DNA of 64,000 nt, taken from Lamellibrachia satsuma (Eukaryota > Annelida > Polychaeta > Sabellida > Siboglinidae). This document shows, one piece after another, positions 28,101 to 35,556 of this stretch (the stretch's first letter is position 1; each line of letters begins with the position of its first letter). Both the position numbers and the translations under genes were made by a program. Under the pieces are notes generated by a model, which saw only the letters and a list, made by a program, of their open reading frames with translations, was not told where the DNA came from and did no database searches. The DNA lies in assembly GCA_033239005.1 (NCBI GenBank), contig BSQZ01000040.1, forward strand, positions 3,759,599 to 3,823,598. The letters are read 5' to 3'.

Positions 28101-31100
28101 CTTATCGGGCTAGCAGCCAGTGATGATGACACCAGGAACCAATTAACTTGAAGATTTGTCATTGTCATTTGTTCTTAATGGGGGCATGGCCACTTAATAA
28201 TTTGGGTGAGGGTGGTCCCAGCAGTTGTGTTATAAGTGTGGGCACTGGGCAGTTGGGTTGTTCATACTGGAGCGAGCATTGTGCATTAGTGGTAAACTCT
28301 CAAAGACAAACATTTTGGAGGCTTGCTGGAGAAAGTTGTGGGACAATGAATATGGTTATTTCCTGTATGGCTTACAGCTGTACAAATCAACAGAAGACAG
28401 GATCTAACATCTCGTTATTTTCAGGTAATTTATGTCGCAAATGTTTGTGCTGTGTTAGTGTATATGTGAATGAATGTAAGTTTCGAAAATGTTCTGAAAT
28501 ATCAATATATTACAGATACGTTTTTCTTGGGGGTAGCGTACATTAAGTGTTTCCCAGTAGTAACATTGATTGGGTGCAACATAAAATGTTACAGGGGTAG
28601 GATTCAGTTTCATAAATAATGTGTGCACGCGTGTATGCATATTTGTAACTCTTTTTTAAAACTCTACTAGATGTCAGCTCATTAATAAGATTTTTATTAT
28701 TTATTAAGTAATCTGCATTTAATGAGACTCTCCTCTTTTTGGTTGTCATTTGCCTTTTCATCGGTGTATGAACCACTGATAGGATGCACCCCTGTCTTAC
28801 ACCAGTCTTTACTTCAAATGTCTCAGTTTTCCATTATGGATAACTTGGCAGGCGGAGTTTTCGTATATCTGCTGAATTAGTGTCACAAACTTAGCTGGTA
28901 TTCCACAGTGATGCATCAACATCCAGATAACATCTCTGTCTACACTATCAAAAGCTTTCTCGAATAAATTAACATGAGGGTTGACTGCCACTCAATTGAT
29001 TGTTCTCATTCTAGCAATATGGTCAGTGCATGATTTGTTTTTCCGAAAACCAGGTTATTCTTCACATAGCTTTTCATCCAGTGCTCCTTTCATTCTGTCC
29101 AATAGTATGCGTGTGAAGACTTTAGCAACATGTTGCACTGACTGAAAGATTCTTTTTGCATTTCCCTGAGCACTAGGCCACAGTACACAACCACAGCAAG
29201 CTGCAGGGCTTGCCTGTTACTTAACATCACATTGTTTATCCAGCACATGTTGGGGTCATATCAAAAGTGTGCAATAGGCTTGCTGCTAAGTGATTTTTTA
29301 CGAGCCTATGTTCTTTGCAAATAGTCTCAAAGGTCTTAACTGTAAACATTAAGTCTGGCTCAGCCTCACTTATGTGGTGTTGTAAATACTTACAAATAAA
29401 TAATCAACATTACTTCTGTAGTTTGTAAACATGCTAGTAAATGCACGTGACTGTGCACAATTACTCAATAACAACAACATGTTTACTGCAGGTTATGATA
29501 CATATGACGTCAAAAAATGACAATCACTGAATCTCAATCTTTCTATTCAATAGAATCTATTGTATTCAGGACCAAAGAGCACACACAAGAACTCATACAT
29601 GTCTGCGCTCACGTCTGGCTGAAAAGAGGCATTGTTATTGAAGCATGACACATGTTCAGTGCTTTAAGTCAAACTACATAAAGGTTGTTCAGAATCAATT
29701 ATTATATATTTGTTATAGTGATATCAGAGTAGCTTTAAATTGTTGCCCTATATCTGCCATCACCCATGAAACATGCACTGCACAGGAGGGAATGGTTCAC
29801 ACAAGGGGAGATTCACTTCATGACCAACACAGGTGGTCTGGCTTCTCATACCCTGCCCTTGTTTTCTGTGGCCAGGACCTTCTGGGGACTACAACAACAT
29901 GTCCAACCCCCAGAGTGAACACAGTCACAACCCTGCTTATATAACCCTTTTTGTGAGGAGCAGTGGCGTATTTCGAATCTTATAAATGGGGGTCCAGCTT
30001 AGTCACCTGTTAGTTTGTCATGCTACCATGTAGTGGCGCTACAGGTTATTGGTGAAAAATGTCATATCCCAAAGATGGGCCAAGGCCCCTGCCCCTAATA
30101 CACAGTTTTATACACCACTGGTGAGGAGGGGGATTACAGCTAAGTTGGCGGTCAATAGCCTTATAATTACTGAGTAGATTATCTTTACATTTTACAAAAC
30201 AGTGGATGAACCAGCCACCGGTCATATTCAAAATCAGTGCCAGTTGGCAGCGTCCCATATGGGGTCAAGCAAGGTACGCTTCATTAGTACATTGGTCAGA
30301 CTGAGCCACAGTACACAGCAATATTGACCGACCAGTGGTGACCTTTAGTAGTGGCCACAGGGTCAGGCCTGGTCATCTGATAGCATTATCACGTCTCTCT
30401 GTAGTAATGGCAAGAGGTGAAGCTATCATGAAAGCATGCGGATGAATTGTTGTTAGTTTACAAAAATATAATCACATCAATTAATTTTTATATGGATTTA
30501 TCAATTTTGTTTATCTAAATAGGGTAAAATGAAGTGGGTGTACTTCCGGGTGTGCATCATGGCTGTTAATTACTACTTACATGATAATATTATGTGGATG
30601 CCACGTATCATTACATTTCTAATGTATAATGCTACAGAGTGCGGATACGCTCTATCAAACCACTAAAACAGATTTGCAAGCCAAATATGTCCGGGTTTTT
30701 TTTTAACGACAGATCCATTGTTGTTTTCCACTTCCACTTGAATGGGAGGGTTTTTTTATCCAACAAGGCATTGAATCTATAAAGCGGAAATTATTTTGGG
30801 TACTCATGCATGCTAAACCTGCAATATGCAATTAACGTCCTGTACTGCTTAGACAAGCTGCTGGTATACAAGATAACCGCATATACATAACTATTATAAC
30901 ACACATTATATAGATAACAAGATCATGTCGAAAATTTCTGTTTTGGTGCATAACAAGCATGCTAACTGTCCTGCAATGTCAAGGGGGTTTCTCATCTTGT
31001 TGTGCATGGGCCAAACAAACGTCTTCATTTATGAACTAGCGCATGACAGGCTTACAGGACCATAACTGCAGTTTTAGTTACGCGTTAAAGTTTTAAACAA

Positions 31101-32516
31101 GGAGTACTCATTTTTAGTTATGCATTGAATCATGGACTAGCAGAAACACCTGTTTGTTGCCACGACACAACAAAAACTTTTTTGAATTATGCATCGTTAA
31201 ACTGTGAACTGTTGTACACAAAGTCCTGATTCCGCTGTTTGTTTCTAAGATAACATGTCTATTGTATCGAAAATACATTAGTTACCTGTCAGAATGGTAG
31301 TGCTCTATGGAGCTTTCGGAAACTTTGTGTTGCTTCATCAGTGTTAGAATGTGCTGTTGTCCAGTGTCATTTGTTCAGGATGTTGGATGACAACAGCGCA
31401 TTTTAACGCTAATGAAGGAACTGCGAAAGTTCCAAAAGGTCCGTGGAACAATACCAGTATTCTATCAGATAATTAACTATTTTCAACATGAATGTAATAG
31501 AATTAATGTATATGCTCATGTATATGCTGCTTATCTCTCCATTCATGGATAGACTGGAGTGGTCAAATAGAAAATAACAAGGAAGGTGCATCCTCACTAA
31601 CCAGAGGTGGTAGTAGTACTACAGTACCCTGGCAGATGGAACAACTGAAACATAAATTTGCCAGTTTGTCCCCCGCCATGTGCGGATGCACACTGAATCA
31701 TTTGTACTTCGTCTCACGTCCGCAGCCAATTAAAGTTAAGTTATCATACGTAGGCATAAGTTATCGGTGATCATATTATCATTGGTTAACACAACAACTG
31801 AAAGATCCACTTCGTCGGTCGATCTGCCAGGGGTACCAACTGGTGGCAAGGTGTGAAAACTCCTTTGTTATTGCTCACTTATGTTATGCTGTTTGTATTA
31901 TGGTGAAAGAATGGCCAGTTAGTGAGTCACGTGGTTAGACCTCTCCATTTGTGACATGTCCTGAAGGCGGAGAGATCCGGAGAGCCTCTTCAAGCTGTCC
32001 CATTACATTAGTCCCGGAAAGGTCCTGCCCCTTTCCGGTACAAAGAGAATGACCATTTTTTTTGCTTGCCCTAGAGAGGTAAATAGAATATACCCAACGT
32101 ATCCAACGGGGCTTGAAGAGTAGTAAACACGCTATTGGCTAGTATATTGCGTAAATAAATTACATCAGAGACAGATACCAGAACAGCTGCCACCAAACAT
32201 TGTTAAACGCCATAAACAACATATTTCTGTAATACATGCATTGGTGTTCAATCTAAGTTCACCGGGTTTTACCAGACCAGCAAACTGGCGTCTGTCAGCG
32301 CACAATAGAGACTAGATCGGGGCCGCTTCGTAACTCCCCGGCAGCATCTACGACTACACACAACGGAAACCGCCCAGTTGCGGGCATGGCCTGGGCGCAA
32401 TTCGGGAACTTACCGAAGTCAAGAAACTGCTGTATGGACAGCACACTCGGGTGAAACTGTGAATAGTGGTCGAGCATTTGCGCCACATTTCGTAGGTAGC
32501 AGCCGGTCAGACGCAT
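6037..32516 (-). CDS. Pdk: Pyruvate dehydrogenase kinase, mitochondrial (complete, 11 exons)
   Basis: The enzyme phosphorylates the E1-alpha subunit of the pyruvate dehydrogenase complex in the mitochondrial matrix and so switches off acetyl-CoA production. Exons: 32414-32516, 18108-18249, 17178-17246, 15011-15198, 11703-11789, 10973-11050, 10646-10722, 9558-9656, 8261-8374, 7476-7589, 6037-6234. Every intron is GT-AG and the phases join cleanly to 1269 nt (422 residues plus stop), close to the usual 400-440. In order I see [10 protein letters not shown] near residue 30, RNRHND (H-box, ~115), [13 protein letters not shown] (N-box Glu and Asn, ~244-249), SDEGGG (G1, ~283), YSTAPRP (ATP lid, ~305), GYGYGLP (G2, ~321) and DW at 387-388. 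These define PDK rather than branched-chain kinase. Odd points are a 14-kb intron 1, Glu instead of the usual Leu in the G1 motif, and a C-terminal tail unlike vertebrate PDKs. The genomic span is given; the coding part is the exon list. Confidence 0.95.
6308..6841 (+). mobile_element. TIR element copy 1 (MITE-like, intron 10)
   Basis: One of four copies in PDK introns. Shared landmarks are gatttagcctatcgcaaat, a gtttgtccgatgatttc-like segment and gagctagcatg. The ends are imperfect inverted repeats of the type TTAAA..TGCnTCCTnA. There is no coding capacity. Confidence 0.7.
7050..7110. repeat. ATGAT-type microsatellite
   Basis: Imperfect run of gatatgatatgatacgata units. Confidence 0.7.
7476..7589 (-). 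CDS. Pdk: PDK exon 10 (G2 box)
   Basis: 38 codons including [20 protein letters not shown] and [11 protein letters not shown], the G2 box and the last strands of the GHKL fold. The acceptor is tttcag|GCT and the donor is AAG|GTGGGT, phase 0. Confidence 0.96.
8261..8374 (-). CDS. Pdk: PDK exon 9 (G1 box and ATP lid)
   Basis: 38 codons with LSDEGGG (G1; most PDKs have SDLGGG) and [13 protein letters not shown] (ATP lid), then a Ser/Asn/Pro-rich loop. The donor is taken as CTCTG|GTGCGT, which joins to AGYGYGLP in phase 0. Confidence 0.94.
8765..9085. repeat. Dispersed repeat with internal 15-bp minisatellite
   Basis: Flanks share blocks (caaagagtgttcccc-like; acaacaactgaaag) with 31730-31850 and 54940-55110. 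Inside, 8909-9059 is about ten nearly identical copies of GTTGACACAATACAG. The 15-bp period keeps all frames open, which creates spurious repeat ORFs. Confidence 0.75.
9086..9546. repeat. ~48-bp minisatellite beside PDK exon 8 donor
   Basis: About nine units containing gatctgccaggggtactgat and ctggtggtgagggt. A related single unit occurs near 31825 and near 54950. The period is a multiple of three for most units, so a long open frame continues from exon 8. Confidence 0.8.
9558..9656 (-). CDS. Pdk: PDK exon 8 (second half of N-box)
   Basis: 33 codons starting [18 protein letters not shown]; the Asn completes the N-box. The donor AAG|GTGAGT is followed within about a dozen bases by a ~48-bp minisatellite that stays open in the same reading frame as the exon. 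Confidence 0.95.
10261..10587 (-). mobile_element. tRNA-derived SINE (copy 1)
   Basis: The minus strand starts with a tRNA-like head: A-box TGGCCTAGTGGTTA and a B-box-like GAGTTCAAGACCC. The body contains the block gcttaggcaatttcgttta, shared with the SINEs at 12606 and 62818. A 10-bp direct repeat AAAGAACAAG flanks it (10251-10260 and 10588-10597), a good target-site duplication. Confidence 0.85.
10646..10722 (-). CDS. Pdk: PDK exon 7 (first half of N-box)
   Basis: It encodes [15 protein letters not shown] and ends exactly at Lys (phase 0). The Glu in FELIK corresponds to the catalytic/magnesium-coordination N-box Glu of the GHKL fold. The acceptor is gttccag|CT and the donor is CAAG|GTAGG. 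Confidence 0.95.
10973..11050 (-). CDS. Pdk: PDK exon 6
   Basis: It encodes (D)[18 protein letters not shown], a conserved PDK helix leading into the nucleotide-binding domain. The acceptor is gtttcag|AT and the donor is AACC|GTAAGT. Confidence 0.94.
11703..11789 (-). CDS. Pdk: PDK exon 5
   Basis: It encodes (T)[19 protein letters not shown] and CNVLRVAE, matching the PDK GSIDPxCNV segment. The acceptor is ttttcag|CA and the donor is GAAG|GTATTT. Phases match both neighbours. Confidence 0.93.
12606..12913 (-). mobile_element. tRNA-derived SINE (copy 2)
   Basis: The minus-strand head has A-box GTGGCGCAGTGGTTAGAAC and B-box-like GGTTCAAATAC, followed by the same body block (gccgtttcgaagctttggca). 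No clear target duplication was found; the ends are approximate. Confidence 0.75.
13239..13742 (+). mobile_element. TIR element copy 2 (intron 4)
   Basis: Same family as 6308-6841. It begins ttaaaactgcttcctcaact and ends with aagcacctttaaa, forming imperfect terminal inverted repeats. Confidence 0.72.
14575..14970 (+). mobile_element. TIR element copy 3 (short, intron 4)
   Basis: Internally deleted member of the same family (about 396 bp). It keeps both ends and the tttgcctgatgatttcatca segment. Confidence 0.65.
15011..15198 (-). CDS. Pdk: PDK exon 4 (H-box, lipoyl-domain-binding region)
   Basis: It encodes [20 protein letters not shown] and [19 protein letters not shown], the most recognisable PDK block. 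RNRHND is the H-box-like motif. The acceptor is cctccacag|G and the donor is CACA|GTGAGT. Just upstream of the acceptor, in intron 3, lies an ~800-bp minisatellite. Confidence 0.97.
15337..16130. repeat. 26/29-bp minisatellite in PDK intron 3
   Basis: Close to 28 units in two size classes, both containing GAGAGCCTCAGGAGG and GTTGTTGTGA. On the PDK sense (minus) strand it is pyrimidine-rich and ends about 140 nt upstream of the exon 4 acceptor. Confidence 0.9.
16401..16967 (-). mobile_element. TIR element copy 4 with amplified terminus
   Basis: Fourth member of the family, inverted relative to the others. Its outer terminus (tttaaaggtcccttctcaat) is repeated about four times as 24-bp tandem units at 16401-16505. 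The other end is at agttgaagatggagtttta. Confidence 0.72.
17178..17246 (-). CDS. Pdk: PDK exon 3
   Basis: A short 69-nt exon encoding [13 protein letters not shown] and SDQILE, matching the helix after SW(Y) in PDKs. The acceptor is tttgcag|G TAT and the donor is GAAAG|GTAACC. The Arg codon AG|G is completed by exon 4. Confidence 0.92.
17265..17592. mobile_element. AATTCC-rich repeat element (possible hAT-like)
   Basis: Many interspersed ccaattccaatta motifs and short inverted ends (gacttggg / ccccaagtc). It resembles the subterminal repeats of the hAT-like element at 43203. No target duplication was seen. Confidence 0.45.
18108..18249 (-). CDS. Pdk: PDK exon 2
   Basis: It contains [20 protein letters not shown], the signature helix of the PDK N-terminal regulatory domain, and ends in QLVESW. 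The acceptor is tttgtag|GC and the donor is CTG|GTAGG. The split Trp codon TG|G is completed by exon 3. An open frame on the plus strand here is only a shadow. Confidence 0.95.
18250..20590 (-). other. PDK intron 1, non-duplicated part
   Basis: No exon recognised. It includes a hairpin element at 18519-18598: aaaagttagtca arms, read from both sides around a ctttat/ataaag centre. Confidence 0.5.
21862..22262. repeat. Foldback element centred on (TA)27
   Basis: Arms of about 150-170 bp (around caaccatgcat, gtgagttttatgag and cgctcatgcgacac) face each other across a TA dinucleotide run at 22061-22114. The counterpart in the inverted arm near 62095-62130 retains only one end. Confidence 0.75.
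22979..23984. mobile_element. hAT-like non-autonomous element (arm A copy)
   Basis: Perfect 20-bp terminal inverted repeats CAGGCTTGTTAACAAATGCA (22979-22998 and 23965-23984), with subterminal catttgaatgc/catttgcattt repeats at both ends. No 8-bp target duplication is visible. The interior has no recognisable transposase. Confidence 0.7.
24015..24205 (+). pseudogene. Broken ZIP-type zinc transporter-like exon
   Basis: It follows the acceptor-like ttctttccag and starts like the better copy at 60413-60643. A deletion of about 37 nt after the GTAGCACTGGACGGG stretch shifts the frame. The rest reads [26 protein letters not shown] and VENIFDSL. Resemblance to the extracellular N-terminal domain of ZIP4/ZIP12-type transporters is from pattern memory only. 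Confidence 0.45.
25138..25167. repeat. (ATG/ATC) palindromic microsatellite
   Basis: gatgatgatg run directly followed by its complement catcatcatc; absent at the matching place in the inverted arm. Confidence 0.7.
25515..26425 (+). mobile_element. CR1-like non-LTR retrotransposon remnant
   Basis: The first part is an SGNH-esterase-like ORF1 fragment: [28 protein letters not shown] and, in another frame, [20 protein letters not shown]. The end is a reverse-transcriptase C-terminal fragment: [37 protein letters not shown] and [11 protein letters not shown]. The middle of the element is deleted and frames are broken. A ~50-bp stretch is tandemly doubled at 25516-25610. The matching site in the inverted arm (about 58965-59150) lacks it. 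Confidence 0.75.
28745..29175 (-). pseudogene. Non-LTR reverse transcriptase fragment (arm A)
   Basis: Minus-strand frames read [24 protein letters not shown] (here [20 protein letters not shown]), [40 protein letters not shown] and [12 protein letters not shown] remains. These are RT motifs around palm box A of a LINE. Stops and frame breaks make it a dead fragment. Confidence 0.75.
31343..31407 (+). repeat. 19-bp stem-loop (arm A copy)
   Basis: Stems at 31343-31361 and 31389-31407 around a 27-nt loop. In plus-strand RNA the two departures from pairing are both G-U wobbles. The counterpart at 55425-55489 is perfect. Confidence 0.6.
32414..32516 (-). CDS. Pdk: PDK exon 1 (start codon, N-terminal region)
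   Basis: It encodes residues 1-34 and ends with LSIQQFLDF plus one base of the next Gly codon. The donor is G|GTAAGT. The chosen ATG (32516) begins [10 protein letters not shown], giving a PDK-like N terminus with a short basic presequence. Its context, accaagATG, has A at -3. An in-frame ATG at 32603 would add 29 residues and cannot be excluded. Phase 1 joins to exon 2 (G|GC TCG AAG) to restore DFGSKDG, which is why this exon is assigned despite lying 14 kb away. Confidence 0.93.
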
Positions 32517-32604
32517 CTTGGTCGAATTTGTTATTGTTTCGTGAAAACGCGCTATCTTTATCAAGGCACATCCGTGGTCCGTATGCAGCCACACCAAGTA
32601 CACA

Positions 32605-32660
32605 AATAGTCCACAGCTAGTGACGTAATGGATATCCTCTCAGCTGATTGGGCGCGCCCC
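32605..32660 (-). promoter_or_regulatory. Candidate PDK core promoter elements
   Basis: About 105-135 bp upstream of the PDK ATG lie a CRE-like site (TGACGTAA, 32621-32628), a CCAAT box on the minus strand (ATTGG, 32647-32651) and the palindrome GGGCGCGCCC (32650-32659). The same order recurs in the broken copy near 53886-53928. Binding is inferred from consensus only. Confidence 0.4.
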
Positions 32661-33181
32661 CAACCGACTCAAACTCACACCAAGATGCCGAGTTACGAAA
32701 TGAACGATTGAGTCGTTGACCTTGGAACAAATGTAGGATATTATGCCACTGTTAATCCAATGACTAAACCGTTTATTGACCTGAACCTTTGTATGGGATC
32801 CAGGTAGCCATTGCACTGAACAACTGAATGAAACTGATCAACATTTGAATGAAAGGTACGTTGACTTGTAAAAGTACGTTGAGTTGTAAAATATTCTTGT
32901 CATAAACATTATAATTAGTGTTTATGACAAGAATCTTTTACAAGTCAACGTACGCAGGAATACATTTAATTGATCAATGCATTGACCGTACGCGGACCAT
33001 ACACCAACATTATTAATATACACGACAGACTATTCTAATTAGATAGCCACTTGCAATTAAGTAAATCTTCAATATGCTATATGAACTGCGAGAAACAATT
33101 TTAATGTTCGGGAAACAAAATTAATTATTAATGGAATTTTCCATAACCAATAATATTATTTTTTATTTATTCCAGTCAAAA
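32661..33181. other. PDK upstream region up to the LTR
   Basis: AT-rich, no ORF. It includes a foldback around 32866-32950 (acgttgacttgtaaaa and its complement ttttacaagtcaacgt). Most of it recurs in copy B. Confidence 0.6.
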
Positions 33182-34064
33182 TGTAAGGTTTGGTCAGCCT
33201 AAAATTGTAAGAACAGAGATAGTGGTCATTGCAGACATATTTAATCAATGATTTAACGCTAGCATAAAGAAAACCCAGGTTGATACAACTTATGTAAGGC
33301 ACGCTAGTTTCTGGCCAGTTTGCAGCTTTGCTTATTGTTTAGTATACACAGTAGGGAGGGGTAGAGTCGCCCCGACTGTAATAATAACTGGACTGTCAAA
33401 CGGGAGAAATGTTTACCCGATTTAGAATGCAGGCCATGAGAAACTAGTTTAGTTGGCAACTGACCGTCCCCAAGGACACAAGAAGGTCTCCAGTCCTGGG
33501 GAGGTTCAGAAGGTGACCCGATACCTTGCATACGACGGTCATTTCCAGCATGTACGGGGATGACGGTTGTATATGGACATCGGCCAATAACGGCTTTCTC
33601 GATTTCCTAAAATGGTTAACCGCGCCTCCACTGAGGCGGGGTTCTTCAGAAAGCTCTGGTATAAATAGGCCAGAAATAGACTCATAAAGCAACGGGTGCG
33701 CGCGATCTAAATTACCACGCAGCTCGTTCAATTTGGACTAAAAATTATCGGCAAGGATGGGCCACGCCGGCCCATACCTACCTTACCATTAGAAAACTAA
33801 ATTTATTGAAGACTTTTAAATGTTAAATGGGAGACACAAGAACAGTGGTAGAGAGACCAGTCTATGTTGTACGATCTACACTTCTGCGTTAATAAAATCT
33901 TGCGAACCTGGAAGATGCGTTCACGGCTTATTATACCGATCTGATCGTCTGCGGTATTATCAGTAAGCAGCTAGACGATCTGGCGAGCGACAAAGACAAT
34001 TACTACACAACTGTGAGTATTCTCAACGAATGCACGCGCCCTTAAGAGAAGCGAGAATCTTACA
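33182..34064 (+). repeat. 5' LTR
   Basis: 883 bp, starting TGTAAG and ending CTTACA (6-bp inverted ends). Contains a TATA box (33660-33667) and AATAAA (33891-33896). Confidence 0.93.
33660..33667 (+). promoter_or_regulatory. LTR TATA box
   Basis: TATAAATA, about 230 bp before the AATAAA at 33891; consistent with U3 promoter and R/U5 processing order. Confidence 0.6.
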
Positions 34065-34276
34065 CTGGCGAGACGCACCAGCGATTTTTTTTTAACGCAC
34101 ATGACTGTTAAAACGTACACTGGCGAGACGCACCAGCGATTTTTTTTAACGCACAAGACTGTTAAAACGTACACTGGCGAGACGCACGACCGATTTTTTT
34201 TTAACGCACAATGCTTTTAAACGTACACTGGCGAGAGGCACCAGCGATTTTTTTAACGTTCAAGACTGTTAAAACG
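34061..34276 (+). repeat. Four tandem leader repeats, each with a primer-binding-site-like sequence
   Basis: Units at 34061-34115, 34116-34169, 34170-34223 and 34224-34276 (55, 54, 54 and 53 bp). Each starts TACACTGGCGAGA, followed by a T-run, taacg and ttaaaacg. The first unit begins inside the last four LTR bases, so the likely primer-binding site TGGCGAGACGCACCAGCG (34066-34083) is present perfectly twice and in two variant forms. The tRNA that would match was not identified. Confidence 0.85.
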
Positions 34277-34563
34277 TACACTGACTAGTGTCCAGAGACT
34301 TTCCAATGAACCATTGACGTTGTGTGCACTGTCACGATGCTGACGAACCACCACCGAATTACAGAATGTAAAGTACGTCGTTTCAACGTACCGTATGGCA
34401 CACCACCTACGATTTTTTTACTTATAACTTCGTTCAGACGTACATTGGCGCTGAGCCAACGTGAAACTGACAGTGATGTCACCGAATATTGACTGACTCC
34501 ATGATTGACTTTTACTACGTAAAACGTGTATTTGCTACGTGACGATCAAAACACACACACACG

Positions 34564-35556
34564 ATGGATCCAGCACAATTTCAAAACTATACGATCGGAC
34601 TTGCTCAGCAGGAAACGGAACGTCGTGCTATCCAAACCACCCGTGAACAAATACGTGATTTAATCAGACAAACACAGACTTGTGATGGTTCCTCTACATC
34701 GGCAGTACGTAATTGGATCCGTGAAGTGACTTTAGCTTTTAATCAAGTCGGTGCAGCCAGCATCATCGAAATAGCGTCTAAAACTGTCTCTGGTCCGCTC
34801 CGATTTGAGTTGGAACGTTTCATCGAAAGAACAATAGCGGCAAATCAAATCGGCCGAGCCGCCATTCCATGGCCAGACTTGCGTGATCATTTGGCTAGCA
34901 ACTTTCTTAACATCGACGAAACCGCTGCATTACGTGACGAACTTGACAAGGTGCGTCAGAGCGCGTACGAACCCACGCAACAGTTTGTCCGACGCTTCCG
35001 AGACATTAGTGACATTTGCTACCCAAGCGGCTTACGAAATCCCGACCAAGAATCCGTTCTGATCCGTACATTTGCCCGAGGGTTAACATCTGATAGCCTC
35101 GCACGACAGCTGATCGAACAGGCAGCGCCTACTTCGCTTGACGAAGCGATTACAGCTACAATACGGTTCTGTGAACGTAACGACGCGTATAGCCGCCTGG
35201 GACGAAACGAATCGCCGATGGAAAGAGGAGCCGCCAACGTCTCCAACTGCAAGACAACGGAGCCCCTGGTTGCGATGGTCGACTCACTGGCTTCCACGGT
35301 TCAAAAGCTGGCAACGAAGCTGGCGAAGATCGAGGCCAGACACGACCCACGCCCCCCGCCGACAACCACCCGTCGCTACATGCCGACGCCTGGCAGTGAG
35401 AACGACAGACGCGTGCCTCGTGACGCCGCCCGCCGGACGATATCGTGTTTCCATTGTGGGAAACTTGGACATTATGCTCGTGTTTGTCGACTGCGCAACA
35501 GACATTCTCAGCCGTCGGGAAACGGGGTTGCGCCTCAGGTGTCACAAGCGAGGTAA
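34564..35556 (+). CDS. gag: Gag polyprotein of the LTR element
   Basis: 330 residues, intact. It packages element RNA into particles. The central part (PWPDLRDHLASNFLN, QQFVRRFRDISDICYPSG, FARGLTSDSLARQLI) looks like a retrotransposon gag capsid domain. A single CCHC zinc knuckle, CFHCGKLGHYARVC, is at about residues 296-309 near the C terminus. ATG 34564 is the first in-frame start after the ~500-nt leader. The gene overlaps the pol frame by 112 nt and ends at TAA 35554-35556. Confidence 0.92.
   Translation: MDPAQFQNYTIGLAQQETERRAIQTTREQIRDLIRQTQTCDGSSTSAVRNWIREVTLAFNQVGAASIIEIASKTVSGPLRFELERFIERTIAANQIGRAAIPWPDLRDHLASNFLNIDETAALRDELDKVRQSAYEPTQQFVRRFRDISDICYPSGLRNPDQESVLIRTFARGLTSDSLARQLIEQAAPTSLDEAITATIRFCERNDAYSRLGRNESPMERGAANVSNCKTTEPLVAMVDSLASTVQKLATKLAKIEARHDPRPPPTTTRRYMPTPGSENDRRVPRDAARRTISCFHCGKLGHYARVCRLRNRHSQPSGNGVAPQVSQAR

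Larger units (their letters stand above)
20591..32012 (+). repeat. Arm A of a giant inverted duplication
   Basis: This 11.4-kb stretch of PDK intron 1 is reverse-complementary to 54761-63109 almost throughout. The outer match begins gtctacaaac (20591) against gtttgtagac (to 63109). The inner match ends caagctgtcccatta against taatgggacagcttg. Indels of up to about 1 kb separate the arms (25515-26420, 21362-22238 and 27795-28850 are reduced or absent in the other arm). Confidence 0.9.

Noticed and set aside
29645..29944. ORF shared by both duplication arms (arm C 56787-57023)
   Set aside because: The frames diverge by indels between the arms and no known domain is seen, so it is probably non-coding repeat sequence.
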